Assembly (NCBI GenBank): GCA_024707265.1
Contig: JANQAB010000009.1
Location: 930,001-994,000, forward strand
From: Sporocytophaga sp.
Lineage (GTDB): Bacteria; Bacteroidota; Bacteroidia; Cytophagales; Cytophagaceae
Length of the DNA stretch: 64,000 nucleotides
Direction of reading: 5' to 3'
Below the pieces are notes generated by a model, which searched no databases, was not told where the DNA came from, and was given only the letters and a program-made list of their open reading frames with translations. Position numbers and translations under genes: made by a program. Below, piece by piece: positions 1-7,779 of this stretch; position 1 is the first letter of the stretch, and the number at the start of each line of letters is the position of its first letter.

Positions 1-2357
1 TTATCGGAGATTTTAGAAAGTCCGTCATTAAGTGTTTGCTCAGCTTTGATTGGTGCTTCATCAGAATCATCATCAATAAGGTAACTAGTTGTGATTTTAA
101 GCTTATTGTTAGAGCCATAAGTTTTTACTTCAGGAGAAGTGCCAAATGCATCATGAAGGTTTTGCTTAACATCTTCAGTACTTACAGGTTTTTCAAACTG
201 AACGATATAAGTTCTTCCTCCTTTAAAGTCAACACCTAGGTTGAAACCTTTAATGGAAATAGAAATAATTCCAGCTAGGATAATAAGACCGGAAATAGTG
301 TAATATAGTTTTCTCTTTCCTATAAAGTCGAATGCGGTAGTCTTGAAAAGATTTTTTGAGAATTTGTTGGAGAAGCTCCATGTTCCTTTCTTTCTCATGT
401 TGAAGATTACTCTGGTGATCAACACAGAAGTGAAGAGTGAACAGAAAATACCTATGATAAGCGTAACTGCAAAACCCAGGATCAAGCTTGTTCCGAAATA
501 CAGAAGCACAAAACCTTTAATCAAAGTTGTTACGTTCGAGTCAATGATAGCAGAGAAAGCATTTTTGTATCCGCTGTTTAGAGCAGTTTCAAGGTTTTTG
601 CCTTCGTTAAGGTCTTCTTTTACTCTTTCATTAATAAGTACGTTTGCATCCACTGCAAGTGCTATGGAAAGCAGGATACCTGCAATACCGGGAAGTGTAA
701 GAACAGCTCCAAGGTTCGCCATTACACCAACGATAAATAATAAGTTGAAAAGAAGGGCAATGTCAGCTACTAGACCAGCATTTGTGTAGTATAGAACCAT
801 GAACAGGATGACTACGATCATACCTGCTAACATAGAATTCAGACCAGAGTCAATTGCTTCTTTACCAAGGCTTGGCCCTACGATTGTTTCTTCTGCAATT
901 TTTACAGGAGCAGGAAGTTTACCAGCTTTAAGTTTGCTTGCAAGGTCTCTTGCTTCCTCCATTGTAAAGTCACCTGTGATAGAAGATTGTCCGTTAGGAA
1001 TCTCAACTTGCACAACTGGAGCAGAGATTACATAGTCATCCAATACTATGGCTACTCTTCTCTTGTTCTTAGGATCACTGGAAGCTTCTCTGGTAATATT
1101 TCTCCATTTTTTAGCTCCTTCGGGATTCATACTCATAGAGATTTCATAACTCTTTGCATTGCTTGAAACGTCAGCCCTTGCGTCTGTAATCACATCACCA
1201 GTAAGTCCAGCTTTCCCTGTTCTGCTTTTCTTTACAGGAACAAGCTCCAATGTATTTCCACCTTGCTCGTCTCTATATGGTTTTTGTTCCCAGATGAAAC
1301 GCATGTTTGAAGGAATCATCGCTTGTACTTTCGGATCGCTGAATATTCTGTTGATTTTAGCAGTATCTTTTACTTCATATCTCAAAGAATACCCTGATCT
1401 TAATAGGCTATAAATAGGAGAAGCTTTCTGAGTTGTATCAGCTTGTGCCTGTGCAGTAGTGTCAGTGTCAGCTTTTGCTGTCGATGTAGTATCGTCAGTA
1501 AGAAGATTTTTTGCAGCTTCAGAACCAGGAGTTTTTTCAGGAGCTTTCTGTGCTTTAGCATCTTTTTCCTTTAAAAGGAGGTAATCATTGATCTGGTTAA
1601 GATATGGAATTACTTCTGGCATGTGGAATACTTCTAAAAACTCAAGTTGAGCAGCGCCTTGTAAAAGGTTTCTTACTCTTTGAGGGTTTTCAACACCTGG
1701 TAGCTCTACCTGGATTCTTCCGGTTCCCTGGATTCTCTGAATGTTTGGTTGAATTACCCCGAATTTGTCAATCCTGTTTCTTAGGATTTCAAATGAACGG
1801 CCAATTGCATCATCAACCTCAGTATTGATTACTTTTTTTACTTCCGAATCAGAGCTTTTGTAGGTGATTCTTCCGCTGTTTGCAGTGTTGGCAAATATGT
1901 CGCTCAGTTTTTTGTCAGGAGCTATTTCTTTATAAGCTTCGAAGAAAAGAGCAGTATAGTCATCTTTACCGCCTTTGTATCTTTCTTCGGCTATCTTAAG
2001 AGCTTCCTGGAACTTAGGATCTTTAGCATTGGTGCCTGCAAGTCCTTTAAGTATTTCAACCGGTGAAACCTCAAGTGTAACATGCATACCTCCCTGAAGA
2101 TCAAGACCAAGAGCAAGCTCATTTTCTTTAACTTCTTTATAAGTATATTTTATGCCAAACAGATTGTAAACCGGTTTGTCATAAATTGAATCAAGAAACT
2201 CCTGTTTCTTTTCAAGGTTAAGGGTGCCATCTTTTTCTGTGGCAAATTTTACCGCCTCGTTCTGCTTTCTCTGTGCTATGAAAGTAAATGATAAAAAGTA
2301 CAGACACAGAAGAGAAATTATGACTGTCAATGTGACAATGACATTTTTGTTCTTCAT
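1..2357 (-). CDS. secDF: Protein translocase SecDF, fused (3' end beyond window)
   Basis: Translating the minus strand from the ATG at 2357 gives an open frame to the left edge (about 785 residues seen). It has an N-terminal membrane helix (NVIVTLTVIISLLCLYFLSF), the SecD signature LGLDLQGGMHVTLEV, a periplasmic P1 region, the helices of the RND-type channel (ALAVDANVLINERVKEDL) and then the SecF half with NLGVDFKGGRTY. SecD and SecF are separate in E. coli and fused in many Bacteroidota. The complex sits in the inner membrane and uses proton motive force to help pull proteins out after SecA. A low-complexity Thr/Ala/Asp/Lys stretch (minus-strand coding near 1440-1570) interrupts P1. The C-terminus is outside the window. 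Confidence 0.96.
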   Translation of the reverse strand, partial: MKNKNVIVTLTVIISLLCLYFLSFTFIAQRKQNEAVKFATEKDGTLNLEKKQEFLDSIYDKPVYNLFGIKYTYKEVKENELALGLDLQGGMHVTLEVSPVEILKGLAGTNAKDPKFQEALKIAEERYKGGKDDYTALFFEAYKEIAPDKKLSDIFANTANSGRITYKSSDSEVKKVINTEVDDAIGRSFEILRNRIDKFGVIQPNIQRIQGTGRIQVELPGVENPQRVRNLLQGAAQLEFLEVFHMPEVIPYLNQINDYLLLKEKDAKAQKAPEKTPGSEAAKNLLTDDTTSTAKADTDTTAQAQADTTQKASPIYSLLRSGYSLRYEVKDTAKINRIFSDPKVQAMIPSNMRFIWEQKPYRDEQGGNTLELVPVKKSRTGKAGLTGDVITDARADVSSNAKSYEISMSMNPEGAKKWRNITREASSDPKNKRRVAIVLDDYVISAPVVQVEIPNGQSSITGDFTMEEARDLASKLKAGKLPAPVKIAEETIVGPSLGKEAIDSGLNSMLAGMIVVILFMVLYYTNAGLVADIALLFNLLFIVGVMANLGAVLTLPGIAGILLSIALAVDANVLINERVKEDLNEGKNLETALNSGYKNAFSAIIDSNVTTLIKGFVLLYFGTSLILGFAVTLIIGIFCSLFTSVLITRVIFNMRKKGTWSFSNKFSKNLFKTTAFDFIGKRKLYYTISGLIILAGIISISIKGFNLGVDFKGGRTYIVQFEKPVSTEDVKQNLHDAFGTSPEVKTYGSNNKLKITTSYLIDDDSDEAPIKAEQTLNDGLSKISD

Positions 2358-2452
2358 TTTTTGTATAAATTATTGTTGGGTTTAATTAAGAAATTGTAGA
2401 ATCATAAGATTCTGTGGTATTAAATCCGGTGTAATGGATTCGATTAAAGGGC

Positions 2453-2797
2453 CTAAGGGGCCTGGGGCGTAATTATTAGCTGTAAGAGAATCCTGAAATA
2501 TTTATTGATATAATCAGGTAAATCAACTTTTTCTTCAAAATGATTCTGAAGTATTATTACAGGTGATAAAAATTCAAAGAAAATATCCTGGTGTAAATTT
2601 ATCTGTACAAAAGGGATAACAGCCTCAAAAGAAGTGACAATGGTTTTTCTTGCATTATCATCTGAGGCCGCAACATCTTTTACCGAGGACTCTTTGCATA
2701 TCTCACCCGATGACTTAGCCGTAATATTGTAAGCCAAAAGAGGGAAGGCCAAAGCGATTCCTAGTAAAAACTTTAATATGTTGATTTTAAACTTCAT
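2453..2797 (-). CDS. Small exported protein of unknown function
   Basis: A 114-residue frame with an ATG start and a clear signal-peptide-like N-terminus (MKFKINILKFLLGIALAFPL followed by a polar segment). I recognise no domain. It lies upstream of secDF on the same strand and is divergent from ppa, so it could share the promoter region at 2798-2949. The hydrophobic C-terminal half ends in a Pro-rich tail. The signal peptide and the position favour a real gene, but the lack of any recognised family leaves this uncertain. Confidence 0.5.
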   Translation of the reverse strand: MKFKINILKFLLGIALAFPLLAYNITAKSSGEICKESSVKDVAASDDNARKTIVTSFEAVIPFVQINLHQDIFFEFLSPVIILQNHFEEKVDLPDYINKYFRILLQLIITPQAP

Positions 2798-2868
2798 ACA
2801 GTTTTGGCCTGCAAAAGTATGTAGAATTTGTTAATATGCCAAAAACAGTATTTCATATTTTAAGTTTA

Positions 2869-2904
2869 TTTGTCCTGATAAGTATAACTTTATTGGTATA
2901 TTTG
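2869..2904 (+). promoter_or_regulatory. Bacteroidota-type promoter for ppa
   Basis: TTTG at 2869-2872 and TATATTTG at 2897-2904 fit the Bacteroidota -33 / -7 pattern (TTTG, TAnnTTTG). The gap is 24 bp, a little long against the usual 19-21. It lies 45 bp before the ppa start. Confidence 0.5.
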
Positions 2905-2949
2905 CTCTTTAATATGGCCCTAGTCATTAACTTTTAAATTATTGGTTTT

Positions 2950-3528
2950 ATGTTTAATCCTTGGCACGACGTCAGCTACGGGGATAAAAGTCCTGAAGTA
3001 GTACAAAGTATTATTGAAATTCCGAAACACTCTAAAGCAAAATACGAGCTTGATAAAGAAAGCGGTCTGATAAAGTTGGACAGAGTGTTGTTCTCAGCGG
3101 TTCACTATCCTGCAAATTATGGTTTCATACCACAAACTTATTGTGATGATCATGATCCTTTGGATATTTTGGTTATAAGCTCAGTAGCAGTTGATCCGCT
3201 TACTTTAATAGAGGCAAAAGTTATCGGTGTGATGCAGATGATTGATAACGATGAGAAAGACGACAAAATCATTGCGGTTGCTAAAAATGATATGTCTGTA
3301 AATTATATCAATGACATTGAGGAGCTTCCTCCTCATACACTGGTAGAAATGAAGCGTTTCTTTGAAGATTATAAAAATCTTGAACAGAAAAAGGTTATTG
3401 TAAAAAGATTCCTCCACAAACAAGAGGCTTTCAAAATTATCGCGGAGGCAATAGAGCTTTACAATGTTACTTTTGCGGATCTGATCGAAGAGAAAAAGCA
3501 AAAGGAAATTGCAGGGAAAGTGAAATAA
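2950..3528 (+). CDS. ppa: Inorganic pyrophosphatase (soluble, family I)
   Basis: 192 residues starting MFNPWHDVSYGDKSPE. It contains the family I elements: IEIPKHSKAKYELDKESG near residue 24, NYGFIPQTYCDDHDPLDILV with the Asp cluster that binds Mg2+, and a basic C-terminal region. It hydrolyses pyrophosphate to phosphate in the cytoplasm, driving biosynthetic reactions forward. The gene is single, has its own promoter upstream and a stem-loop terminator downstream, and converges on udk. Confidence 0.95.
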   Translation: MFNPWHDVSYGDKSPEVVQSIIEIPKHSKAKYELDKESGLIKLDRVLFSAVHYPANYGFIPQTYCDDHDPLDILVISSVAVDPLTLIEAKVIGVMQMIDNDEKDDKIIAVAKNDMSVNYINDIEELPPHTLVEMKRFFEDYKNLEQKKVIVKRFLHKQEAFKIIAEAIELYNVTFADLIEEKKQKEIAGKVK

Positions 3529-3557
3529 GCGGAAAGCAGAAAGCTTAAAGCAGAAAG
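3529..3557 (+). repeat. AAAGC-type degenerate tandem repeat, copy A
   Basis: Directly after the ppa stop, units of about 7 bp with core AAAGC (GGAAAGC, AGAAAGC, TTAAAGC) follow one another. The reverse complement of copy B (3617-3660) matches it over about 22 bp with one mismatch, so A and B can pair around the ppa terminator. Confidence 0.7.
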
Positions 3558-3561
3558 TATT

Positions 3562-3596
3562 TAAAGCCTGGAGATTTATTCCGGGCTTTATTTTTT
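3562..3596 (+). terminator. Terminator of ppa
   Basis: Stem TAAAGCCTGG (3562-3571) pairs with CCGGGCTTTA (3581-3590) with one G-T pair, followed by a T6 run. It ends the ppa transcript before the convergent udk gene. Confidence 0.75.
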
Positions 3597-3616
3597 AAGC
3601 TCAGTCAGATTCTTTT

Positions 3617-3660
3617 CCAACTTTAAGCTTTCCGCTTTCCGCCTTCCGCTTTCAGCTTTA
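3617..3660 (-). repeat. AAAGC-type degenerate repeat, copy B, overlapping the udk 3' end
   Basis: On the minus strand this reads as AAAGC-cored units (GCTGAAAGC, GGAAGGC, GGAAAGC, GGAAAGC, TTAAAG). It is inverted relative to copy A. The repeat enters the udk frame and encodes its last residues (LKAEGGKRKA) before the TAA. Confidence 0.7.
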
Positions 3661-4258
3661 TAAAGCTTAAAACCACCTCCAGTCCTTTCTCAAAACCATT
3701 ATTATTGGGAATCACCAGATCTGCATCATGCCTGAAGGGTTCAATATATTTTTCATAGGTGGGAGAAACATGATACTCATATCTATATAATACGTCTTCT
3801 ATGGAATATCCTCTTTCATTCTGGTCCCTGGTAATTCTCCTTTTAAGTTTTACAAACTCTTTTGCATCTACAAAAATTTTGAGGTCGAGCTGTTTGGCTA
3901 TTTCCTGATGATAAAAGACAAATACTCCTTCAATAATGATAACAGGAGCAGGTTTAAAAGTAAGGATTTTAGGAGGGAGTGCAGCATTATTAAAGGTGTA
4001 TTCTTCTTTAAATACCAACTTGTTTTCTTTCAGGTCTTTTAAATCTTTAGCCAATTGTTCATTGTCAATTGAAAATGGCGTGTCAAAGTTGGCTATCCCT
4101 TTTTCGTCCAATGGCTGCAATTCAATTTTTTTGTAATACTCATCCTGAGAAATGAGGCAAACTTCCTCTTCTCTAAAGTGCTTCATAAGTGTTCGAATGA
4201 ATAATGTTTTGCCCGAAGCACTTCCTCCTGTTATACCTATTATATAAGGTGTATTCAT
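3623..4258 (-). CDS. udk: Uridine kinase
   Basis: 211 residues. The Walker A motif GITGGSASGKT is at residues 8-18. The nucleoside-binding part includes ISQDEYYKKIEL and NFDTPFSID, then a segment typical of the family (IIIEGVFVFYH) and RRITRDQNERGYSIEDVLYRYE. It phosphorylates uridine and cytidine in pyrimidine salvage. The last ten residues, Lys/Gly rich, are encoded by the AAAGC repeat, so the tail is probably not functional sequence. The RdgB-type gene lies 27 bp upstream on the same strand, so the two are likely co-transcribed. Confidence 0.93.
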   Translation of the reverse strand: MNTPYIIGITGGSASGKTLFIRTLMKHFREEEVCLISQDEYYKKIELQPLDEKGIANFDTPFSIDNEQLAKDLKDLKENKLVFKEEYTFNNAALPPKILTFKPAPVIIIEGVFVFYHQEIAKQLDLKIFVDAKEFVKLKRRITRDQNERGYSIEDVLYRYEYHVSPTYEKYIEPFRHDADLVIPNNNGFEKGLEVVLSFIKLKAEGGKRKA

Positions 4259-4285
4259 ATTCTGGGTTTAAACATATTAGAGGAT

Positions 4286-4864
4286 TTAGACCTGATCCTT
4301 CAGAAAAGTAATAAGTTTTGCTACCGCTTTTCCTCTATGACTAATCGGATTCTTTTCCTCCATAGACATTTCTGCAAAGGTTTTTGAAAATCCAACTGGC
4401 TGGAAAATAGGGTCATAGCCAAAGCCCTTTGATCCTCTTTTTTCATTTAATATAATGCCATCGACAAAACCTGTGAAAGTATAAGGCTTTCCATTAATTA
4501 TTAAAGTGATTACTGTTTTGAATGAAGCTGACCTGTCTGATTTCCCTTCCAGGTTTTTTAAAAGAAGATTCATATTGTCCTCCGGTGAGCAGTCCGGACC
4601 TGCATATCTGGCAGAAACGACTCCCGGAGCTCCATTTAAGACATTTACTTCTAATCCCGTATCATCTGCAAAGCAGTTGATTTTGTATTTTTCATACACA
4701 TAAGATGCTTTCTGTAGAGAATTTCCTTCAATGGTTGGTTGGGTTTCTTCAAGATCTTCGTTGCATCCAATATCCTGAAGGCTGAGAATGGTATATTGAT
4801 CTGATAATAAATGCTTTATTTCAGCAAGTTTGCCCTTGTTGTTGGTCGCAAAACACAGTTCCAT
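4286..4864 (-). CDS. RdgB/HAM1-type non-canonical purine NTP pyrophosphatase
   Basis: 192 residues beginning MELCFATNNKGKLAEIKHLL, the diagnostic substrate-binding start of the HAM1 family. Later come FADDTGLEVNVLNGAPGVVSAR (the catalytic Asp is in DDTGLEV), KRGSKGFGYDPIF and ISHRGKA near the C-terminus. The family removes dITP, XTP and related nucleotides from the pool, preventing mutagenic incorporation. Length is normal. It is probably the first gene of a pair with udk. Confidence 0.94.
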   Translation of the reverse strand: MELCFATNNKGKLAEIKHLLSDQYTILSLQDIGCNEDLEETQPTIEGNSLQKASYVYEKYKINCFADDTGLEVNVLNGAPGVVSARYAGPDCSPEDNMNLLLKNLEGKSDRSASFKTVITLIINGKPYTFTGFVDGIILNEKRGSKGFGYDPIFQPVGFSKTFAEMSMEEKNPISHRGKAVAKLITFLKDQV

Positions 4865-4903
4865 ATTTTTTCTTATTATATTCTTGAAATTAGAAAATAA
4901 AAT

Positions 4904-4971
4904 AGGAAGCAGAAAGCAGAAAGCGAAAAGCTTAAAGTAATAAATTAGGTATAAAGTAAAAAGTTGAAAGT
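4904..4971 (+). repeat. AAAGC-type degenerate tandem repeat, copy C
   Basis: Runs of 7-bp-like units (AGAAAGC, AGAAAGC, GAAAAGC, TTAAAGT, then AAAGT variants). The segment containing AAAAGCTTAAAGTA also occurs in the reverse complement of copy D, about 70-140 bp away, so C and D form a long imperfect inverted repeat. Confidence 0.7.
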
Positions 4972-5043
4972 CAGATTGGGCAGGATTAAGCTGAAAACTT
5001 TGAAATTCTGTTCTTAACGAAAATGTCTCTGATAAGAGTCATG

Positions 5044-5114
5044 TTTTCACTTTTCACTTTAGACTTTGCTCTTTGTACTTTAAGCTTTTTGCTTTTTGCT
5101 TTTCGCTTTTCGCT
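5044..5114 (-). repeat. AAAGC-type degenerate tandem repeat, copy D
   Basis: The plus strand reads CTTTT/GCTTT units (TTTGCTC, TTTGTAC, TTTAAGC, TTTTTGC, TTTTTGC, TTTTCGC). It is the inverted partner of copy C and ends just before the -33 element of the rpsP promoter. Confidence 0.7.
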
Positions 5115-5122
5115 CCAAAAAA

Positions 5123-5154
5123 TTTGGCTTGTTAGTAAAAAAAGTATACTTTTG
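5123..5154 (+). promoter_or_regulatory. Promoter of the rpsP operon
   Basis: TTTG at 5123-5126, a 20-bp gap, then TACTTTTG at 5147-5154: an excellent match to the Bacteroidota sigma pattern TTTG-N19-21-TAnnTTTG. It lies 52 bp before the rpsP start. Confidence 0.75.
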
Positions 5155-5206
5155 TGGTTGGTTTTGAGATGGACGTGTTCCATCAGTTCAACTAATAACT
5201 TATTTT

Positions 5207-5737
5207 ATGCCAGTAAAAATCAGATTAGCGCGTCGCGGACGCAAAAAGCTTGCTCTATATGATATAGTAGTAGCTGATTCAAAAGCACCACGTGATGGTC
5301 GCTTCATTGAAAAATTGGGTATTTACAACCCAAACACTCACCCTGCAATTGTTAAATTTGATGAAGAAAGAGCTCTTTATTGGGTTTTAACGGGTGCTCA
5401 ACCAACCGACACAGCAAGAACATTGCTTTCAGACAAAGGTATTATGCTGAAAAAACACTTGCAAGTTGGTGTTAACAAAGGTGCAATTACTCAAGATCAG
5501 GCAGATAAGAAATTCAATGAATGGTTGAACAGCAAAGACGCAAAAGTTAGCGGTGCTGCTACTGAGCTTGAGAAGAAAAAAGCTGCTGAGAAAAAATCTA
5601 AACTTGAGGCAGAATCTAAAGTAAACGAAGCTAGAAAAGCTGCAATCAAAGCGAAAGCTGTCGTTGCTGAAGCTGCTCCTGCTGCGCCTGCAGAAGGTGA
5701 AGCTGAGGCTCCTGCTGCTGCTGAGTCTGCAGAATAA
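5207..5737 (+). CDS. rpsP: 30S ribosomal protein S16 with long Ala/Lys-rich tail
   Basis: Residues 1-80 are standard S16 (MPVKIRLARRGRKKLALYDI, PRDGRFIEKLGIYNP, ALYWVLTGAQPTDTARTLL). The protein is 176 residues against about 80-90 for E. coli S16. The extra C-terminal part has a charged helix-like segment (ELEKKKAAEKKSKLEAESK) and then an Ala/Glu/Pro low-complexity end. It heads rpsP-rimM-trmD and has a strong TAnnTTTG promoter. Confidence 0.95.
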   Translation: MPVKIRLARRGRKKLALYDIVVADSKAPRDGRFIEKLGIYNPNTHPAIVKFDEERALYWVLTGAQPTDTARTLLSDKGIMLKKHLQVGVNKGAITQDQADKKFNEWLNSKDAKVSGAATELEKKKAAEKKSKLEAESKVNEARKAAIKAKAVVAEAAPAAPAEGEAEAPAAAESAE

Positions 5738-5748
5738 TTATTGAAGCA

Positions 5749-6300
5749 ATGGATCTGGAATCCTGTTATATTTTAGGAAAGATTACCAGACTGCATGGGG
5801 TCAAAGGAGAGGTTGCAATGAAATTCGACGTCGATGATCCTTATGAATACGAAGAATTGGAATCAGTTTTTTTGGAGAAAAACCAAAAACTGATTCCTTT
5901 TTTTATTGATTCCATCCGAATTGTCAAAGACAATATGGCGATCATTCAGTTTGAAGATGTCGATCTTAAAACGGCCGAAAGTCTAATCAATACTTCTCTT
6001 TATCTGCCTCTTGAAAATCTTCCTGAGCTGGAAGAAGGACAGTTTTACTATCATGACATTATCGGATATCAGGTAGAAGATAAAAACCTTGGAAAGTTAG
6101 GCATAATATCTAATGTGTTTGAACTCCCCGGTCACGACCTCCTTGAAATGACTTATCAGAATCAAGAGGTGTTGATTCCTCTGCATGATGATATTATCCT
6201 TAATGCTGACCAAGAAAAGAAGTTGGTCTATGTCGACTTACCTGCCGGATTAATGGATGTTTATCTTACCGAGGAGGGAGAACCTGATGATGAGGATTGA
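5749..6300 (+). CDS. rimM: Ribosome maturation factor RimM
   Basis: 183 residues. The N-terminal RimM domain begins MDLESCYILGKITRLHGVKGEV, followed by a PRC-barrel-like C-terminal half (YYHDIIGYQVEDKNLGKLGI, HDLLEMTYQNQEVLIPL). It binds S19 during 30S head assembly, and the fixed linkage with rpsP and trmD supports the call. It starts 11 bp after rpsP and overlaps the trmD start by about 11 bp. Confidence 0.94.
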   Translation: MDLESCYILGKITRLHGVKGEVAMKFDVDDPYEYEELESVFLEKNQKLIPFFIDSIRIVKDNMAIIQFEDVDLKTAESLINTSLYLPLENLPELEEGQFYYHDIIGYQVEDKNLGKLGIISNVFELPGHDLLEMTYQNQEVLIPLHDDIILNADQEKKLVYVDLPAGLMDVYLTEEGEPDDED

Positions 6301-6985
6301 TATAATTACTTGTCTTCCCAAGCTTCTGGATAGTTTTTTTGCTCAGTCTATTTTAAAAAGGGCTCAGGATAAACAACTGGTAGAAGTTCATGTGCATGAT
6401 CTGAGGGATTTTTCTCCATTTAAGCACAGGCAGGTGGATGACTACGCATTTGGAGGAGGGGCTGGTATGGTTTTAATGCCAGAACCGATCGATTTGTGTA
6501 TTCAGAAGCTTAAGGCGGAAAGAAAGTATGACGCAGTAGTTTATATGACTCCTGATGGAGAAAAGTTTGATCAGAAAAAGGCAAACTCTTTTAGTCTGCT
6601 CGAAAATATCATTCTCCTCTGTGGTCATTATAAGGGCGTGGATGAAAGAATCAGACAACATTTGGTGACTCATGAATGGACCATCGGTGACTACGTTCTT
6701 TCTGGAGGTGAGCTTGCTGCAGCAGTGGTTTCAGATGCAATCATAAGATTGATTCCGGGAGTGCTTTCGGACGAAACTTCAGCTCTGACAGATTCTTTTC
6801 AGGACGATCTCCTTGCTCCGCCGGTTTTTACGCGTCCGGCAGAATATAAAGGATGGAGAGTCCCTGATGTTTTACTCAGCGGTCATGAAGCTGAAATCGA
6901 AAAGTGGAGAACTGAACAAGCGCTTGAAAGAACCAAGGCAAGAAGGCCAGATCTTTACAATAAACATTTCTCAGAAGAAGGTTAA
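6290..6985 (+). CDS. trmD: tRNA (guanine-N1)-methyltransferase TrmD
   Basis: About 231 residues beginning MRIDIITCLPKLLDSFFAQS. The SPOUT-class knot is visible: AFGGGAGMVLMPEP, ILLCGHYKGVDERI and EWTIGDYVLSGGELAAAVV. It methylates G37 in tRNAs, preventing +1 frameshifting. Start choice: the frame is open upstream to 6257, but the family begins at MRID; ATG codons at 6287 and 6290 both follow a GAGGAGG stretch at 6271-6277 inside the end of rimM, so translation is probably coupled. Confidence 0.94.
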   Translation: MRIDIITCLPKLLDSFFAQSILKRAQDKQLVEVHVHDLRDFSPFKHRQVDDYAFGGGAGMVLMPEPIDLCIQKLKAERKYDAVVYMTPDGEKFDQKKANSFSLLENIILLCGHYKGVDERIRQHLVTHEWTIGDYVLSGGELAAAVVSDAIIRLIPGVLSDETSALTDSFQDDLLAPPVFTRPAEYKGWRVPDVLLSGHEAEIEKWRTEQALERTKARRPDLYNKHFSEEG

Positions 6986-7029
6986 TACTTGACTTTTTTT
7001 GAAGTGAATGTGAATAAATATTTTTAATA

Positions 7030-7061
7030 TTTGTAATTGCAATAATTTGCTATTATATTTG
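7030..7061 (+). promoter_or_regulatory. Promoter of rplS
   Basis: TTTG at 7030-7033, a 20-bp gap, then TATATTTG at 7054-7061: a near-perfect TTTG-N20-TAnnTTTG promoter, 37 bp before the rplS ATG. It shows that rplS has its own promoter downstream of trmD. Confidence 0.75.
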
Positions 7062-7098
7062 CAATCCGTTTTTGAAAAACCGTTAGACTCTATTTATT

Positions 7099-7542
7099 AT
7101 GAGCGATTTAATAAAATTTGTGGAAGCTGAATCAAAAGAGAAGAGAACTGCTCTTCCTGCTTTCAACGCTGGTGATACTATCACTGTCCACGTTAAAATA
7201 ACAGAAGGAAATAAAGAAAGAATTCAGCTATTCCAAGGAACAGTAATTCAAAGAAAAAATGTTAACACTAACGGTGAAACATTTACTGTAAGAAAAATTT
7301 CTAGCGGAGTTGCTGTAGAAAGAATTTTCCCAGTACTTTCTCCTTCAGTTGAAAAGGTAGAATTAGTAAGAAAAGGTTCTGTAAGAAGAGCTAGATTGTT
7401 CTATCTAAGAGATAAAGAAGGTAAGGCTGCAAGAATCAAAGAAGACAAGAAATTCGAAGATAAAGCAAAAGCTGGTGCTCCTGCATCACCAAAAGCGGCT
7501 AAAGCTCCAAAAGCTGCGAAAGCTCCAAAAGCAAAAGCTTAG
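7099..7542 (+). CDS. rplS: 50S ribosomal protein L19 with Lys/Ala/Pro tail
   Basis: 147 residues. The core (residues 1-115) shows FNAGDTITVHVKITEGNKER, QLFQGTVIQRKN, GETFTVRKISSGVAVERIFP and RRARLFYLRDKEGKAARIKE, all classic L19. The tail after residue 120 repeats KAAKAPKAAKAPKAKA, resembling the added tail on S16 in the same locus. E. coli L19 is 115 residues and lacks it. A strong terminator follows. Confidence 0.96.
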   Translation: MSDLIKFVEAESKEKRTALPAFNAGDTITVHVKITEGNKERIQLFQGTVIQRKNVNTNGETFTVRKISSGVAVERIFPVLSPSVEKVELVRKGSVRRARLFYLRDKEGKAARIKEDKKFEDKAKAGAPASPKAAKAPKAAKAPKAKA

Positions 7543-7561
7543 TCTACTTCTGCAAAAAATT

Positions 7562-7592
7562 AAAAGCCGGTCTCTCAGAGCCGGCTTTTTTG
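7562..7592 (+). terminator. Terminator of rplS
   Basis: AAAAGCCGG (7562-7570) pairs with CCGGCTTTT (7581-7589), with CTC/GAG pairing extending the stem inward, and ends in a T-rich run. Confidence 0.85.
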
Positions 7593-7744
7593 CTTTAAAC
7601 TCAAAATACGGATAAGCCATTGAAATATCGTGATATTCATTTAAATCTGTCATGGATTTTAAACTTCAAATGAGTTTACTAATATTTACATTTTTTAATG
7701 CTTAATCCCTGTTAAACTTTACAGTATTCTACCTTGTTAATACC

Positions 7745-7752
7745 TATATTTG
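7745..7752 (+). promoter_or_regulatory. Possible -7 element of dapF
   Basis: TATATTTG matches TAnnTTTG and lies 28 bp before the dapF ATG. I do not see a good TTTG at the right distance upstream, so only the -7 element is claimed. Confidence 0.45.
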
Positions 7753-7779
7753 TGCCGGTAGATTGTTTATTAATTTTTT

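Larger units (their letters stand above)
4865..5206. other. 342-bp divergent intergenic region with paired AAAGC repeats
   Basis: This lies between the divergent RdgB-type gene and rpsP. It holds repeat copy C (4904-4971, AAAGC orientation), copy D (5044-5114, GCTTT orientation) and the rpsP promoter. I see no convincing gene: the short frames here are built from the repeats themselves. Confidence 0.7.

Noticed and set aside
5023..5262. Plus-strand frame overlapping the rpsP start, and the opposing minus-strand frame 4986-5183
   Set aside because: Both are made largely of AAAGC repeat copies and the rpsP promoter; amino-acid composition is that of a repeat, and rpsP occupies the other frame.
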